Source: Micromonospora_G sp044901685 (lineage in GTDB: Bacteria > Actinomycetota > Actinomycetes > Mycobacteriales > Micromonosporaceae). From it: a stretch of 64,000 nucleotides of DNA. A program made the translations under genes and the position numbers. Location: the NCBI RefSeq assembly GCF_044901685.1, contig NZ_JBJDPS010000003.1, forward strand, positions 496,001 through 560,000. Reading direction: 5' to 3'. The notes under the pieces are model-generated. The model searched no databases. It saw only the letters and a program-made list of their open reading frames with translations, and was not told the DNA's origin. The number at the start of each line of letters is the position of its first letter. Position 1 is the stretch's first letter. Positions 32,862 through 41,526 of this stretch are shown here, in pieces.

Positions 32862-35414
32862 GTGGGCGTATCCGTCGTGTCACCCCCCGAACCCGCATCA
32901 CCCGTGCCGACCCGGTCCCCCCGCCGGAGTCTGGCGGCGCTGGCCGCACTGGTCACGCTGGTCGCGATCGGCACCGCCGCACTGCTCGACCTCCGTACCC
33001 CCGAGCCGGTCGCCGCCGACGCCCCGCCGGGGCAGTTCAGCGCCGGCCGCGCGGACGAGCACGTACGGGTGGTCGCCGCCGGTACGCACGTCGCCGGCAG
33101 CCCCGCCAACGAGCGGGTGCGCGCGTACCTGGAAACCACCCTGCGCGGCCTCGGCCTGGAGACCGAGGTGCAGGACACGGTCGCCGAGGAGGCCGGGCAG
33201 CTCAGCGGCGCGGCGGCCGGCGCCACCCTGGCCCGGGTACGCAACGTGGTGGCCCGGCTGCCCGGGACCGACCCGACCGGCCGGGTCTTCCTGGTCGCGC
33301 ACTACGACTCGGTGCAGTCCGGGCCGGGCGGCAACGACGACGCGGTCGGCACCTCGGCCATCCTGGAGGTGGCCCGCGCGCTGAGCAGCGGTGAGCGCCC
33401 GCGCAACGACATCGTCTTCGTGCTCACCGACGCCGAGGAGGCGTGCCTCTGCGGCGCCTCCGCGTTCGCGTCCGGCCACCCGCTCGCGGCCGAGGGCGGC
33501 GTGGTGATCAACCTGGAGGCACGCGGCAGCACCGGCCCGGTGATCATGTTCGAGACCTCGCGGGACAACGCCGGCCTGGTCGACGTCTTCGGCCGGGCCG
33601 CACCGCACGCCATCGGCACCTCGTTCGCGGTCGAGGTCTACCGCCTGCTACCCAACGACACCGACTTCACCGCCTTCCTCGACCGGGGCTTCACCGGGCT
33701 CAACTCGGCCTACCTGGACGGCAGCGCGATCTACCACACCCCGCTCGACACCCCGGCCAACGTCGACCGGGGCAGCCTGCAACAGCACGGCGCCAACACG
33801 CTGGCGCTGGCCCGGGAGTTCGGCGCGACCGACCTGGCCGACCTGCGGGCGAGCGGGGACGCCACCTACTTCCCGGTGCCGGGCGCCCTGGTCCGCTATC
33901 CCGGCTGGCTGACCTGGCCGCTGGCGCTGCTCGCGGTTGTCGCCGTCGGGCTGCTCGGCTGGTCGACCCGGCGGCGGCGCGGGGTGTCGTGGTCACGGCT
34001 GGGTGCGGGGTTCGGCTTGGCCCTGCTGCCGATCGTGGTCGCACCGGTGCTGGCCCAACTGTTCTGGCTGGCGGTCACCACGATCCGCCCCGGTTACGCC
34101 GAACTGCTCGACCCGTACCGTCCACTGTGGTATCGACTGGCGGTGCTGGCGCTCGCCGCCACCGTACTGCTCGGCTGGTACGCGCTCCTGCGACGCCGGG
34201 TCGGGGCGCATGCCCTGGCCTTCGGTGGGCTCGGTTGGCTGGCCGTACTCGGGGTGCTGCTCGCCGTACTCACGCCCGGCGGCGCGTACCTGGCGACGCT
34301 GCCGGCACTGGCCGGCGCGGTCGGCTCCCTGGTCGCGCTCGCGCTCCGGCCGGGCGACCCGTGGAGCGTGGTCGCGACGACCGGCGGCGCGGCGGTCGGC
34401 GTACTCATCCTGCTGCCGACGGTGATGCTGCTCTTCCCCGCGCTGGGGATGGCGATGGGCGGGGTCGCGGCGCTCTTCGCCGTACTGCTCGGGCTCGGTG
34501 CGCTACCCGTGCTCGACCTGCTCCATCCCGCGCCACCCGCGCCCGATCCGCTCCCTCCCACACCACCCGCACCCGGCCCGCCGCATCCCGCGCCAGCCAC
34601 GCTCGGCCTCCCCCATCCCCCGCCAGCCACGCTCGGCCTCCCCCATCCCGCGTCAGCCGCGCTCGGCCTCGCCCATCCCCCGCCCGACGCGCCACGACCG
34701 GGATCGGGCGGCACGGGTCGGGCGGGGCGCGCTACCGACGCGCTGCCGACCCTGGTGGCGGCGGCAGCGGCGCTGGCGCTCGCCGGGACCGGGTTGGTGG
34801 TCGACCGGTTCGACGCCACCCACCCGGTACCCACCCACCTGATGTACGCCCTCGACACCAGCTCCGGTACGGCACGCTGGCTCAGCCACGAGTCCGACCC
34901 GCGGCCGTGGACAGCCCGGTACGTCGACTCACCGACCTCGACCTGGGCCGACTTTCCCGGTCTCGGCGACGAGGAGATGCTCGCCGGTCCGGCGGCCACC
35001 GCCAGCCTGCCCGCGCCGGCCCTGACGGTGCTCGCCGACCAGACCAGCGGTGACCAGCGCACCCTTCGGCTACGGTTGACCCCGCAACGACAGGTACGCC
35101 TCGCCAGCCTGCACGTTGCCGCGTCGACGGCGAGGGTGTCGCAGGCGACGGTGGCCGGCCGGACCGTACCGGTGGACGTGGTCGACACCGGCGGGCCGTG
35201 GTCGTTCGGGCTGGTCTTCCACGCTCCTCCGGCCGACGGGATCGAGATCGAGCTGGTGCTTTCGCCCCGGGGCGGTCCGGTCTCGCTGCGCGCGATGGAC
35301 GCCAGCGACGGCCTCTCCGCACTGCCCGGCTTCCAACCGCGTCCGGCCGGCGTCGGGGTGGTCGGCTCGCACAGCTCCGAGATGGTCGCGGTCGCCCACA
35401 CCTACTCCTACTGA
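32862..35414 (+). CDS. Membrane-bound M28-family zinc peptidase
   Basis: An 850-residue membrane protein of the ER-metallopeptidase-like (Fxna/M28) type. A short cytoplasmic N-terminus and one helix (SLAALAALVTLVAIGTAALL) are followed by the extracellular M28 domain with zinc ligands HYDS, GGNDDAVGTSA, TDAEEACLCGA, INLEARGST and IYHTPLDT. About eight further transmembrane helices (345-560) follow. There is a proline-rich repeat segment (near 550-610), and a beta-rich C-terminal domain. It probably trims peptides outside the membrane. The GTG at 32862 has AGGAG five bases upstream. A palindrome copy follows the stop directly. Confidence 0.88.
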   Translation: MGVSVVSPPEPASPVPTRSPRRSLAALAALVTLVAIGTAALLDLRTPEPVAADAPPGQFSAGRADEHVRVVAAGTHVAGSPANERVRAYLETTLRGLGLETEVQDTVAEEAGQLSGAAAGATLARVRNVVARLPGTDPTGRVFLVAHYDSVQSGPGGNDDAVGTSAILEVARALSSGERPRNDIVFVLTDAEEACLCGASAFASGHPLAAEGGVVINLEARGSTGPVIMFETSRDNAGLVDVFGRAAPHAIGTSFAVEVYRLLPNDTDFTAFLDRGFTGLNSAYLDGSAIYHTPLDTPANVDRGSLQQHGANTLALAREFGATDLADLRASGDATYFPVPGALVRYPGWLTWPLALLAVVAVGLLGWSTRRRRGVSWSRLGAGFGLALLPIVVAPVLAQLFWLAVTTIRPGYAELLDPYRPLWYRLAVLALAATVLLGWYALLRRRVGAHALAFGGLGWLAVLGVLLAVLTPGGAYLATLPALAGAVGSLVALALRPGDPWSVVATTGGAAVGVLILLPTVMLLFPALGMAMGGVAALFAVLLGLGALPVLDLLHPAPPAPDPLPPTPPAPGPPHPAPATLGLPHPPPATLGLPHPASAALGLAHPPPDAPRPGSGGTGRAGRATDALPTLVAAAAALALAGTGLVVDRFDATHPVPTHLMYALDTSSGTARWLSHESDPRPWTARYVDSPTSTWADFPGLGDEEMLAGPAATASLPAPALTVLADQTSGDQRTLRLRLTPQRQVRLASLHVAASTARVSQATVAGRTVPVDVVDTGGPWSFGLVFHAPPADGIEIELVLSPRGGPVSLRAMDASDGLSALPGFQPRPAGVGVVGSHSSEMVAVAHTYSY
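34591..34680 (+). repeat. 30-base tandem repeats in the M28 peptidase gene
   Basis: Three head-to-tail 30-base units (34591-34620, 34621-34650, 34651-34680) encode the decapeptides PATLGLPHPP, PATLGLPHPA and SAALGLAHPP. The segment is an unstructured loop between the membrane helices and the C-terminal domain. Confidence 0.9.
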
Positions 35415-35419
35415 GCCGA

Positions 35420-35478
35420 GGTGTAAGGAAGGGCCCCTTGTTAACGCATAGCGTTAACAAGGGGCCCTTCCTTACACC
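35420..35478. terminator. Dispersed palindrome, copy 3 (bidirectional terminator)
   Basis: A perfect 28-base-pair inverted repeat (left arm begins GGTGTAAGGAAGGGCC) with loop ATA. It differs from copies 1 and 2 at one stem pair (CTTATTAA to CTTGTTAA) with a matching change in the other arm. It lies between convergent M28 and Smr genes. Confidence 0.9.
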
Positions 35479-35484
35479 GGTACG

Positions 35485-35739
35485 TTACTTCCAGCGGAAG
35501 TGGACAAAGACGCGGCCGAAGTTGTTCGAGTCCTTCTCCACCCGGTGGTAGATCTGCTTGATCTCCTTCTGGTCGAGAAAGCGCAGCACCCGCTTCTTGA
35601 GCTGACCCGACCCCTTGCCGGGGATGATCTCGACCAGGGTGGCCTTCTTCGCCACCGCCTCGTCGATGATCCCGCGCAGCGCACGGTCGATGTCGTGCCC
35701 ACGGTTGAAGATGTCGTGCAGGTCGAGCTTGAGCTTCAT
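35485..35739 (-). CDS. Smr-domain protein (MutS2 C-terminal-like)
   Basis: An 84-residue protein that is essentially a lone Smr domain. It opens with LKLDLHDIF (family LDLHG-like motif), continues AVAKKATLVEIIPGKGSG (the GxG nucleic-acid-binding turn) and ends IYHRVEKDSNNFGRVFVHFR. Smr domains nick or bind DNA or RNA in MutS2 relatives. The ATG at 35739 has GAGGGGC about six bases upstream; the frame is open to 35805 without a site. It sits convergent to the M28 gene across the third palindrome and downstream of a TPR gene on the same strand. Confidence 0.85.
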   Translation of the reverse strand: MKLKLDLHDIFNRGHDIDRALRGIIDEAVAKKATLVEIIPGKGSGQLKKRVLRFLDQKEIKQIYHRVEKDSNNFGRVFVHFRWK

Positions 35740-35805
35740 CGCACGCCCCTCGTCACCGCATGCCACCTTTCCTGACCGGACCGCACCCATCGTAGGCAGC
35801 GCCAA

Positions 35806-36174
35806 TCAGCGTGATCCGCCCACCTTGGTCTCGACCCGGCGCAGCGCGGTCTGGTAGTCGTCGTTGTCCGAGTGCATCGCCGCCGCGATGCGCAGGTGCC
35901 GCAACGCCTCCGGGGCCCGCCCGACCCGCTCCAGGGTCCGGCCGAGCACATGGTGCGCGTAGTGGTCGCTCGGGTCGCGGTCGACCAGCACCCGCAGTTG
36001 CTCCTCCGCCCGGCCGAGTTGCGCCGAGGCGAAGTACGCGCGGGCCAGCAGTTGCCGTACGGCGGTGTTGGAGGGCTCCGCCTCGACGATCGGCTCCAGC
36101 AACCGGGCCGCACCGGTCGGATCCCCGGTCTCGAAGAACATGGTCGCCCGCCGGTATTCCGCCAGAAGATCCAC
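35806..36174 (-). CDS. Tetratricopeptide-repeat protein
   Basis: A 122-residue soluble protein of about three helical TPR-like hairpins: YRRATMFFETGDPTGAARLL, QLLARAYFASAQLGRAEEQL and YAHHVLGRTLERVGRAPEAL. It would act as a small scaffold for protein binding. The GTG at 36174 is chosen as the start because the repeat begins there and a GGGG-rich ribosome site precedes it; longer starts exist. The gene is followed by the Smr gene with about 65 bases between, possibly in one transcript. Confidence 0.8.
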   Translation of the reverse strand: MDLLAEYRRATMFFETGDPTGAARLLEPIVEAEPSNTAVRQLLARAYFASAQLGRAEEQLRVLVDRDPSDHYAHHVLGRTLERVGRAPEALRHLRIAAAMHSDNDDYQTALRRVETKVGGSR

Positions 36175-36270
36175 TTTCCCCACCCCTCCCGTCCGTACCG
36201 CGCTGGTCGTCACTGACGCTGACACAACATCGGGTGGAACGCGACTGTTCCCCCGACCGGAAGACACGGG

Positions 36271-37023
36271 TCAGTCCGGAGAAATCGCCCAAGCGCGGAC
36301 ACCGCCGAGGATGCCGGCCGTGTTCGGTACGACCACCACGTCGTCCCCCATCTTGGCGAGCTGTTCCGGACGGATCAGCCGCGAGTTGCCACCGCCGAGA
36401 TAGAGCCTGTCCCAGTGGAAGACCGGGCGGAGGCCCTCGACGACCCCGCGTACCCGTCGGGACCAGAACCCATCCCCCAGCCGGCGCCGTTCGTGTTCGC
36501 CGATGTACGTGTCGTAGCTCATCCCCCAGCGCACCGGCGCCTGGGACAGTTCAAGGTGCGGCGCGAGCACGCCGCCGTCGAAGAGCGCGCAGCCCAGCCC
36601 GGTGCCGAGGGTGAGGACCAGTTCCGATCCGGTCCCCGCCACCACGCCGGCACCGTGCACCTCGGCGTCGTTGAGCACCAGCACCGGCAGCCCGAACGCG
36701 TCGCCGAGAGCGGCGCGGGCGTCGAAGCCGGACCACTCGGCGGTCAGCTCCGGGTCCGGCTTGGTCCGGGGACCCGCCCGGGTGACGTAGTGCGGCGTCG
36801 CCACCACCACACCGTGGCGCAACATGCCCGGCATGCCCACGGTCACCCGGTCCGCACCGGGCAGCCGCCCGCCGAGGTCCACCAGGGTCTTGACGAAGAG
36901 CGAGGGCGGCAACGGGTACGGGGTCGGCACCCGGATCGGCCGGGCCCGCATCGTCCCCGCCTCGTCCAGCACCGACGCCTTCAACCCACCGCCGCCGCAG
37001 TCGATCGCGAGAGTCGTCGCCAT
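36271..37023 (-). CDS. ppgK: Polyphosphate glucokinase-like ROK kinase
   Basis: A 250-residue sugar kinase of the ASKHA fold. The phosphate-1 loop is LAIDCGGGGLKASVL, the catalytic aspartate is in LVLNDAEVHG, and the adenosine region includes LTLGTGLGCALFDGG. Actinobacterial PPGK enzymes use polyphosphate or ATP to phosphorylate glucose and have this length, and the C-terminal HWDRLYLGGGNSRL stretch fits them. I prefer PPGK over a general ROK repressor because no DNA-binding domain is present. The ATG at 37023 begins the fold directly. It is divergent from the ABC-F gene (98 bases between starts). Confidence 0.8.
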   Translation of the reverse strand: MATTLAIDCGGGGLKASVLDEAGTMRARPIRVPTPYPLPPSLFVKTLVDLGGRLPGADRVTVGMPGMLRHGVVVATPHYVTRAGPRTKPDPELTAEWSGFDARAALGDAFGLPVLVLNDAEVHGAGVVAGTGSELVLTLGTGLGCALFDGGVLAPHLELSQAPVRWGMSYDTYIGEHERRRLGDGFWSRRVRGVVEGLRPVFHWDRLYLGGGNSRLIRPEQLAKMGDDVVVVPNTAGILGGVRAWAISPD

Positions 37024-37120
37024 CGGCACAGTCTGCCCCGCCCTGGCCCCCACTCGCCGCCCACCCGGCCGGATATATCGGCGGCCGGCCGCCGGGGCGG
37101 CCAGCTACCATCGGCGTCTC

Positions 37121-38758
37121 ATGAGTGCCACGCTGGTCGCCAAGGACCTCGCCGCCGGACACGGTGACCGTGTCCTGTTCACCGGGCTCGACCTGGTTGT
37201 CGCCCCCGGCGACGTGATCGGGCTGGTCGGTGTCAACGGCGCCGGCAAGTCGACCCTGCTGCGTACCCTCGCCGGGCTCCAGCCGGCCGAGCAGGGCACG
37301 GTGCAGCTCAGCCCGCCGGGCGCCAACGTCGGCCACCTGCCCCAGGAGCCGGAGCGCCGGCCGGCCGAGACCGTCCGGGAGTTCCTGGCCCGACGCACCG
37401 GGGTCTGGGCCGCGCAGGCCGCGCTGGACCAGGCCACCGAGGCGCTCACCGCCGGAGCACCGGGCGCCGACGACGGGTACGCGGACGCGCTCGAACGCTG
37501 GCTCGCGCTCGGCGGCGCGGACCTCGACGAACGGGCCGGACAGGTGGCCGCCGAGCTCGGTCTCGGGGTCGACCTCGACGCCCCGATGACCGCCCTCTCC
37601 GGTGGTCAGGCGGCCCGTGCCGGGATGGCCTCGCTGCTGCTCAGCCGGTACGACATCTTCCTGCTCGACGAGCCGACCAACGACCTCGACCTGGCCGGGC
37701 TGGACCGGCTGGAACGGTTCGTCACCGGGTTACGGGCCGGCACGGTACTGGTCAGCCACGACCGGGAGTTCCTCACCCGTACCGTCACCCGGGTGCTGGA
37801 ACTGGACCTCGCCCAGCAGCAGGTCCGACTCTACGGCGGTGGTTACGCCGCCTACCTGGAGGAGCGGGAGGTGGCCCGCCGGCACGCCCGCGCCGAGTAC
37901 GAGGAGTACGCCGACACCCGCGCCGGGCTGGAGGCGCGGGCGCGTACCCAGCGGGCGTGGATGGAGAAGGGCGTACGCAACGCCCGGCGCAAGGCCCCGG
38001 ACAACGACAAGATCGGCAAGCACCTGCGCGGCGAGACGAGCGAGAAGCAGGCGGCCAAGGCCCGGCAGACCGAGAAGCTGATCGAGCGCCTGGAGGTGGT
38101 CGAGGAGCCGCGCAAGGAGTGGGAGCTGCGGATGGAGATCGCCGCCGCGCCCCGCGCCGGTACGGTGGTGGCCGCACTGCGCGGGGCGGAGGTGCGACGG
38201 GGCGGGTTCACCCTCGGGCCGGTCGACCTCCAGGTCGGCTGGGCGGAGAAGGTGGCGATCACCGGGGCGAACGGTTCCGGCAAGTCGACCCTGCTCGGCG
38301 CCCTGCTCGGGCGGCTGCCGCTGGCCGCCGGGCACGCCTCACTCGGGCCGGGGGTGGTGGTCGGCGAGGTCGACCAGGCCCGTGGACTCTTCCTCGGCGA
38401 CCAGCCGCTGCTGGACGCGTTCGGCGCGGCCGTCCCGGAGCTGGCCCCGGCCGACGTACGGACCCTGCTGGCGAAGTTCGGGCTGCGGGCGGCACACGTG
38501 CTCCGCCCGGCGGCGACCCTGTCGCCGGGCGAGCGGACCCGGGCGGCGCTGGCCCTGCTCCAGGCGCGCGGGGTGAACCTGCTCGTGTTGGACGAGCCGA
38601 CAAATCACCTCGACCTACCGGCGATCGAACAGCTCGAGTCGGCGCTGGACGCGTACCCGGGAACCCTGCTGCTGGTCACCCACGACCGCCGCATGCTCGA
38701 CGCGGTCCGGACCACCCGGCACATCGAGGTCGACGGCGGGCGGGTCACCGAACGCTGA
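37121..38758 (+). CDS. ABC-F family ATPase
   Basis: A 545-residue soluble protein with two ABC ATPase domains and no membrane part. Domain 1 has Walker A GVNGAGKST, signature TALSGGQAARAG, Walker B FLLDEPTNDLDL and switch LVSHDRE. A basic interdomain linker follows, including ARTQRAWMEKGVRNARRK. Domain 2 has GANGSGKST, LSPGERTRA and VLDEPTNHLDL. ABC-F proteins act on the ribosome, either as translation factors or as antibiotic-protection proteins. The short linker favours the housekeeping-like actinobacterial type, but a resistance role is not excluded. The ATG at 37121 has no close ribosome site, so translation may be leaderless. Confidence 0.9.
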   Translation: MSATLVAKDLAAGHGDRVLFTGLDLVVAPGDVIGLVGVNGAGKSTLLRTLAGLQPAEQGTVQLSPPGANVGHLPQEPERRPAETVREFLARRTGVWAAQAALDQATEALTAGAPGADDGYADALERWLALGGADLDERAGQVAAELGLGVDLDAPMTALSGGQAARAGMASLLLSRYDIFLLDEPTNDLDLAGLDRLERFVTGLRAGTVLVSHDREFLTRTVTRVLELDLAQQQVRLYGGGYAAYLEEREVARRHARAEYEEYADTRAGLEARARTQRAWMEKGVRNARRKAPDNDKIGKHLRGETSEKQAAKARQTEKLIERLEVVEEPRKEWELRMEIAAAPRAGTVVAALRGAEVRRGGFTLGPVDLQVGWAEKVAITGANGSGKSTLLGALLGRLPLAAGHASLGPGVVVGEVDQARGLFLGDQPLLDAFGAAVPELAPADVRTLLAKFGLRAAHVLRPAATLSPGERTRAALALLQARGVNLLVLDEPTNHLDLPAIEQLESALDAYPGTLLLVTHDRRMLDAVRTTRHIEVDGGRVTER

Positions 38759-38828
38759 CGCCGGTCCGCCCGCTCGACGCGCCGTCGCGTCCGCTTGCCG
38801 AGCGGCCAAGATAGACGACAATGAGCCC

Positions 38829-39143
38829 ATGGTCCAGTTCGAGTACGCCCTACTCGTGCGGCGCCGGCAGGCGCGGCTAGAGGACACCGGTTGGGAACTG
38901 ATCTACACCTGGTACGGCCCGGACGGCTCGATGCTGGACGTCTCGGCGTACGGCGACACCGCCCTGGAACACCTCAACCGGGCTGGCCTCCAGGGCTGGG
39001 ACCTGGTCGCGGTGACCGACGACAGCAGCCTGGAGGGCACCGCCGAGCTGCACCGCTACCACCTCAAGCGGGTGCTCCAGGCGGCGCCGCCACGGCAACG
39101 GCTACGCGCCGGTCGCCTCGGTCGGCGTCCCTCCCCTCGCTGA
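38829..39143 (+). CDS. Small uncharacterised protein (DUF4177-like)
   Basis: A 104-residue protein. The core (QFEYALLVRRRQARLEDTGW, then LQGWDLVAVTDDS and YHLKRVL) resembles the small alpha/beta DUF4177 fold in which a strand-helix-strand unit ends in KR. Residues 85-104 are a basic, disordered tail. The function of DUF4177 proteins is unknown. It stands alone between the ABC-F gene and the BON-methyltransferase gene, all on the plus strand, with 70 and 116 bases of spacing. Confidence 0.65.
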   Translation: MVQFEYALLVRRRQARLEDTGWELIYTWYGPDGSMLDVSAYGDTALEHLNRAGLQGWDLVAVTDDSSLEGTAELHRYHLKRVLQAAPPRQRLRAGRLGRRPSPR

Positions 39144-39259
39144 CCCGGCCCGGCGTCCCCCCCCGCGCTGCCCCGATCCGACGCACCGGGCGGGAATCCG
39201 GGCGGGGACCTCGGCATAACCGGGCGGATCGTGGGTAGCCGGCGCCCGGAGGTGGGCGC

Positions 39260-39982
39260 ATGGTCGCGTTGGCACGCACGGCAATCCCCGGGGAACGGCT
39301 CCGGGCGATCGACGGTTTCCTCGCCGGGGCCTTCGCCGATCTCGCCAAGCATGACAACCGGCTGCGCGGGCTGGATGTCGAGGTCCGCTTCGACCGGGGC
39401 GTGGCGCACCTGACCGGCGACGTCGCCGACGCCGAAGTGCTCCGCCTGGTACGGCAACTCGTCGGTCAACTCGAAGGGGTGCTCGCGGTCTGGTCCCGGG
39501 TACGGGTCGCCGGCCGGGAACCGGTCGTGATGGATCTGGGCTGCGGCGCGGCGAAGCAGTACCCGGGCAACCTCGGTCTGGACCTGCGCCGGGCGGACGG
39601 GGTGGACGCGCAGGCGGACCTTTCCGGCGGACTGCCGATCGCCGACAACTCGGTCGACGTGATCTTCACGGTGCACATCCTGGAGCACCTGATCGACTTC
39701 CTGTCCCTGGTCGACGAGTGCCACCGGATACTCCGGCCGGGCGGGGTGCTGCACGTCATGAGCCCGTGGTGGGGGCACGTCAACGCGGTCGCGGACCCGA
39801 CCCACGTACGGCTGCTCGACGTACAGACGATCAAGGGGATCTGCACTCGACCACCGGGCACCCCACGCTGGTACCCGCTGCACGCCGGCTGCGACGGAGC
39901 CTCGATCTTCGCGGACATGACCCCGCTGGCGGCGAACGACCCGGAGCCGTCCGAGAGCCACATGGCCCGCTTCTTCGACTGA
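39260..39982 (+). CDS. BON domain-SAM methyltransferase fusion
   Basis: A 240-residue protein. Residues 1-85 form a BON-like domain (RFDRGVAHLTGDVADAEVLR, then LEGVLAVWSRVRV), a module usually found in periplasmic or stress proteins that bind lipids. From about 88, a class I methyltransferase fold follows: VVMDLGCGAAKQYPG (SAM site), LDLRRADGVDAQADL (acidic ribose contact) and VDVIFTVHILEHLIDFLSL, the last characteristic of UbiE/methyltransf_11-like enzymes. No signal peptide precedes the BON domain, so it is probably cytoplasmic. The ATG at 39260 has GGAGG seven bases upstream. I have not seen this pairing in a named enzyme. Substrate unknown. Confidence 0.8.
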   Translation: MVALARTAIPGERLRAIDGFLAGAFADLAKHDNRLRGLDVEVRFDRGVAHLTGDVADAEVLRLVRQLVGQLEGVLAVWSRVRVAGREPVVMDLGCGAAKQYPGNLGLDLRRADGVDAQADLSGGLPIADNSVDVIFTVHILEHLIDFLSLVDECHRILRPGGVLHVMSPWWGHVNAVADPTHVRLLDVQTIKGICTRPPGTPRWYPLHAGCDGASIFADMTPLAANDPEPSESHMARFFD

Positions 39983-40139
39983 GCCCACCTGTCCGCCCGA
40001 GCCCACCTCATCGACTGAGCCTGCCGGCGGCCCGCTTCCGATCCGGTGGGATATCGATCGATGACGGTAACGTCCGTGAGAGGCTGGTCGGACCGGACCG
40101 GGACCGCCCGCATCGCTTCGAGAGGGGACGTGCGCGCTC

Positions 40140-40751
40140 ATGCCGAAGCTGTACGTCATCATCGCCAGCACCCGACCCGGCCGGGTCGGCCTCCCGGTCG
40201 GCCAGTGGTTCGTCGACCGGGCGGAGCAGCACGGCGCCTTCGACGTCGAGCTGGTCGACCTGGCCGAGTGGGACCTGCCGATGATGGCCGAGCCGCACCA
40301 TCCCCGGATTCGACAGTACGAGAGCCAGCAGGCGCTCGACTGGAGCGCAAAAATGGACGTTGGTGACGCGTACGTGCTGGTGATGCCGGAGTACAACCAC
40401 AGCTTCACGGCACCGCTGAAGAACGCCGTCGACTACCTGCACCACGAGTGGGCGTACAAGCCCGTCGGCCTGGTCAGCTACGGCGGGATCGCGGCCGGCA
40501 CCCGGGCCCAGCAGGCGATCAAACCAGTCCTGCTCACGCTCAAGATGGTGCCGCTGAAGGAGTCGGTCATGATCCCCTACGTCGGGAGGCTGCGCAGCGA
40601 GGACGGAACCGGGATCACGCCGACCGAGACGATGGAGTCGATGGCGACGGCGCTCCTCGACGAGTTGGCCCGCTGGGCACTGGCACTCAAGCCGATGCGC
40701 GAGACGCCGTCCGTCCTGACCCGCCCGCAGGGGATGGTCGCTCAGTCGTAG
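40140..40751 (+). CDS. NADPH-dependent FMN reductase
   Basis: A 203-residue flavoprotein. The flavin phosphate loop is VIIASTRPGRVGLPVG, and the second binding site is MPEYNHSFTAPLKNAVDYL, the classical NPEYNxxxPxxLKNAID pattern of the NADPH-dependent FMN reductase family. It transfers hydride from NADPH to flavins or quinone-like substrates. The ATG is far (12 bases) from a GAGGGG site. Its stop overlaps the 3' end of the convergent TetR gene by 10 bases. A regulatory link is possible but the TetR promoter faces the helicase gene, not this gene. Confidence 0.9.
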   Translation: MPKLYVIIASTRPGRVGLPVGQWFVDRAEQHGAFDVELVDLAEWDLPMMAEPHHPRIRQYESQQALDWSAKMDVGDAYVLVMPEYNHSFTAPLKNAVDYLHHEWAYKPVGLVSYGGIAAGTRAQQAIKPVLLTLKMVPLKESVMIPYVGRLRSEDGTGITPTETMESMATALLDELARWALALKPMRETPSVLTRPQGMVAQS

Positions 40752-41410
40752 TAACCGGCGTACGCACGCCCGAGCAGGTCGTACGCGTGGTCGGCGGCGA
40801 CGACGGCGTCGCCGTACTGCTCGTCCGCGGGGCGGCCGTCGACCAGCCGGCGCCAGTTCTCCCTGGCCAACACCCGTTGTACGGCGACCACCTGGCTGGC
40901 CGCGAGTCGAGCCGTCATCATCGCCGCACCGGCTGCGTCCCCGTCCCCGATCAGGTCCGCGTGCACGATCGCGTCCCGGTCCGCGCCGAGCGCGTCGGCC
41001 AGCGCCCGCTCGTCGCGTTCGGTGTAGAGCAGCACCGCCGCCCGCAGACCGGGCGACGAGAAAATCATCCGGTGGTACGCGAGCACCTCGGGGTGGTCGT
41101 TGAGGCCGGTGACGGGGTCACGGGCGCGCAGCCCGTCGAGGAACCGTCGACGCAGCGCTGCCAGCGGCGTCAGATCGGCCGGGCGACGGCGTACCACCTC
41201 GGCCGCCTCCTCGCGGTGGTCCGCGATCCGGTGCAGCGCCAACTCCTCCTTGCTGGCGAAATACTTGAACAGGGTCGGCTTGGAGACCTCGGCCGCCGCC
41301 GCGATGTCGGCCACCGAGACCTGGTCGAATCCTCGGGCGAGGAAGAGGCTGATCGCCGCCGACGAGATCGCCTGCCGGGTCCGCTCGCGCTTCCGCTCAC
41401 GCAACCCCAT
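40742..41410 (-). CDS. TetR-family transcriptional regulator
   Basis: A 222-residue regulator. Its N-terminal helix-turn-helix is typical TetR: RTRQAISSAAISLFLARGFD, VSVADIAAAAEVSKPTLFKY and FASKEELALHRI. The C-terminal all-helical domain should bind an unknown ligand. The ATG at 41410 is chosen because the DNA-binding domain starts there; a longer frame to 41455 has no site. It is divergent from the HelD-like helicase gene with 116 bases between starts, containing paired ACTCGGT motifs, so the helicase gene is its likeliest target. Its 3' end overlaps the FMN reductase gene. Confidence 0.88.
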   Translation of the reverse strand: MGLRERKRERTRQAISSAAISLFLARGFDQVSVADIAAAAEVSKPTLFKYFASKEELALHRIADHREEAAEVVRRRPADLTPLAALRRRFLDGLRARDPVTGLNDHPEVLAYHRMIFSSPGLRAAVLLYTERDERALADALGADRDAIVHADLIGDGDAAGAAMMTARLAASQVVAVQRVLARENWRRLVDGRPADEQYGDAVVAADHAYDLLGRAYAGYYD

Positions 41411-41457
41411 CGCCTCTGTCACCACGTCAGCGTACCGGGCTCGCAACCAGGTCAAAA

Positions 41458-41490
41458 ACTTGACTCGGTACTATTATTAACTCGGTTAAG
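41458..41490. promoter_or_regulatory. Putative TetR operator / divergent promoter
   Basis: An AT-rich stretch in an otherwise GC-rich divergent gap. The sequence ACTCGGT occurs twice as a direct repeat (41463-41469 and 41480-41486), and the outer bases form an imperfect inverted pair CTTGAC / GTTAAG. The TACTATTATTAA between them could be a -10 region. The arrangement suits control of the TetR and helicase genes from one site. Confidence 0.5.
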
Positions 41491-41526
41491 CTTTTTTGTG
41501 GTTGTGGCGGAAACGAGGGGGACACC

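Noticed and set aside
41461..41526. Rifamycin-associated element in front of the helicase
   Set aside because: The gap has no sequence resembling that element; the TetR-like motif fits better.
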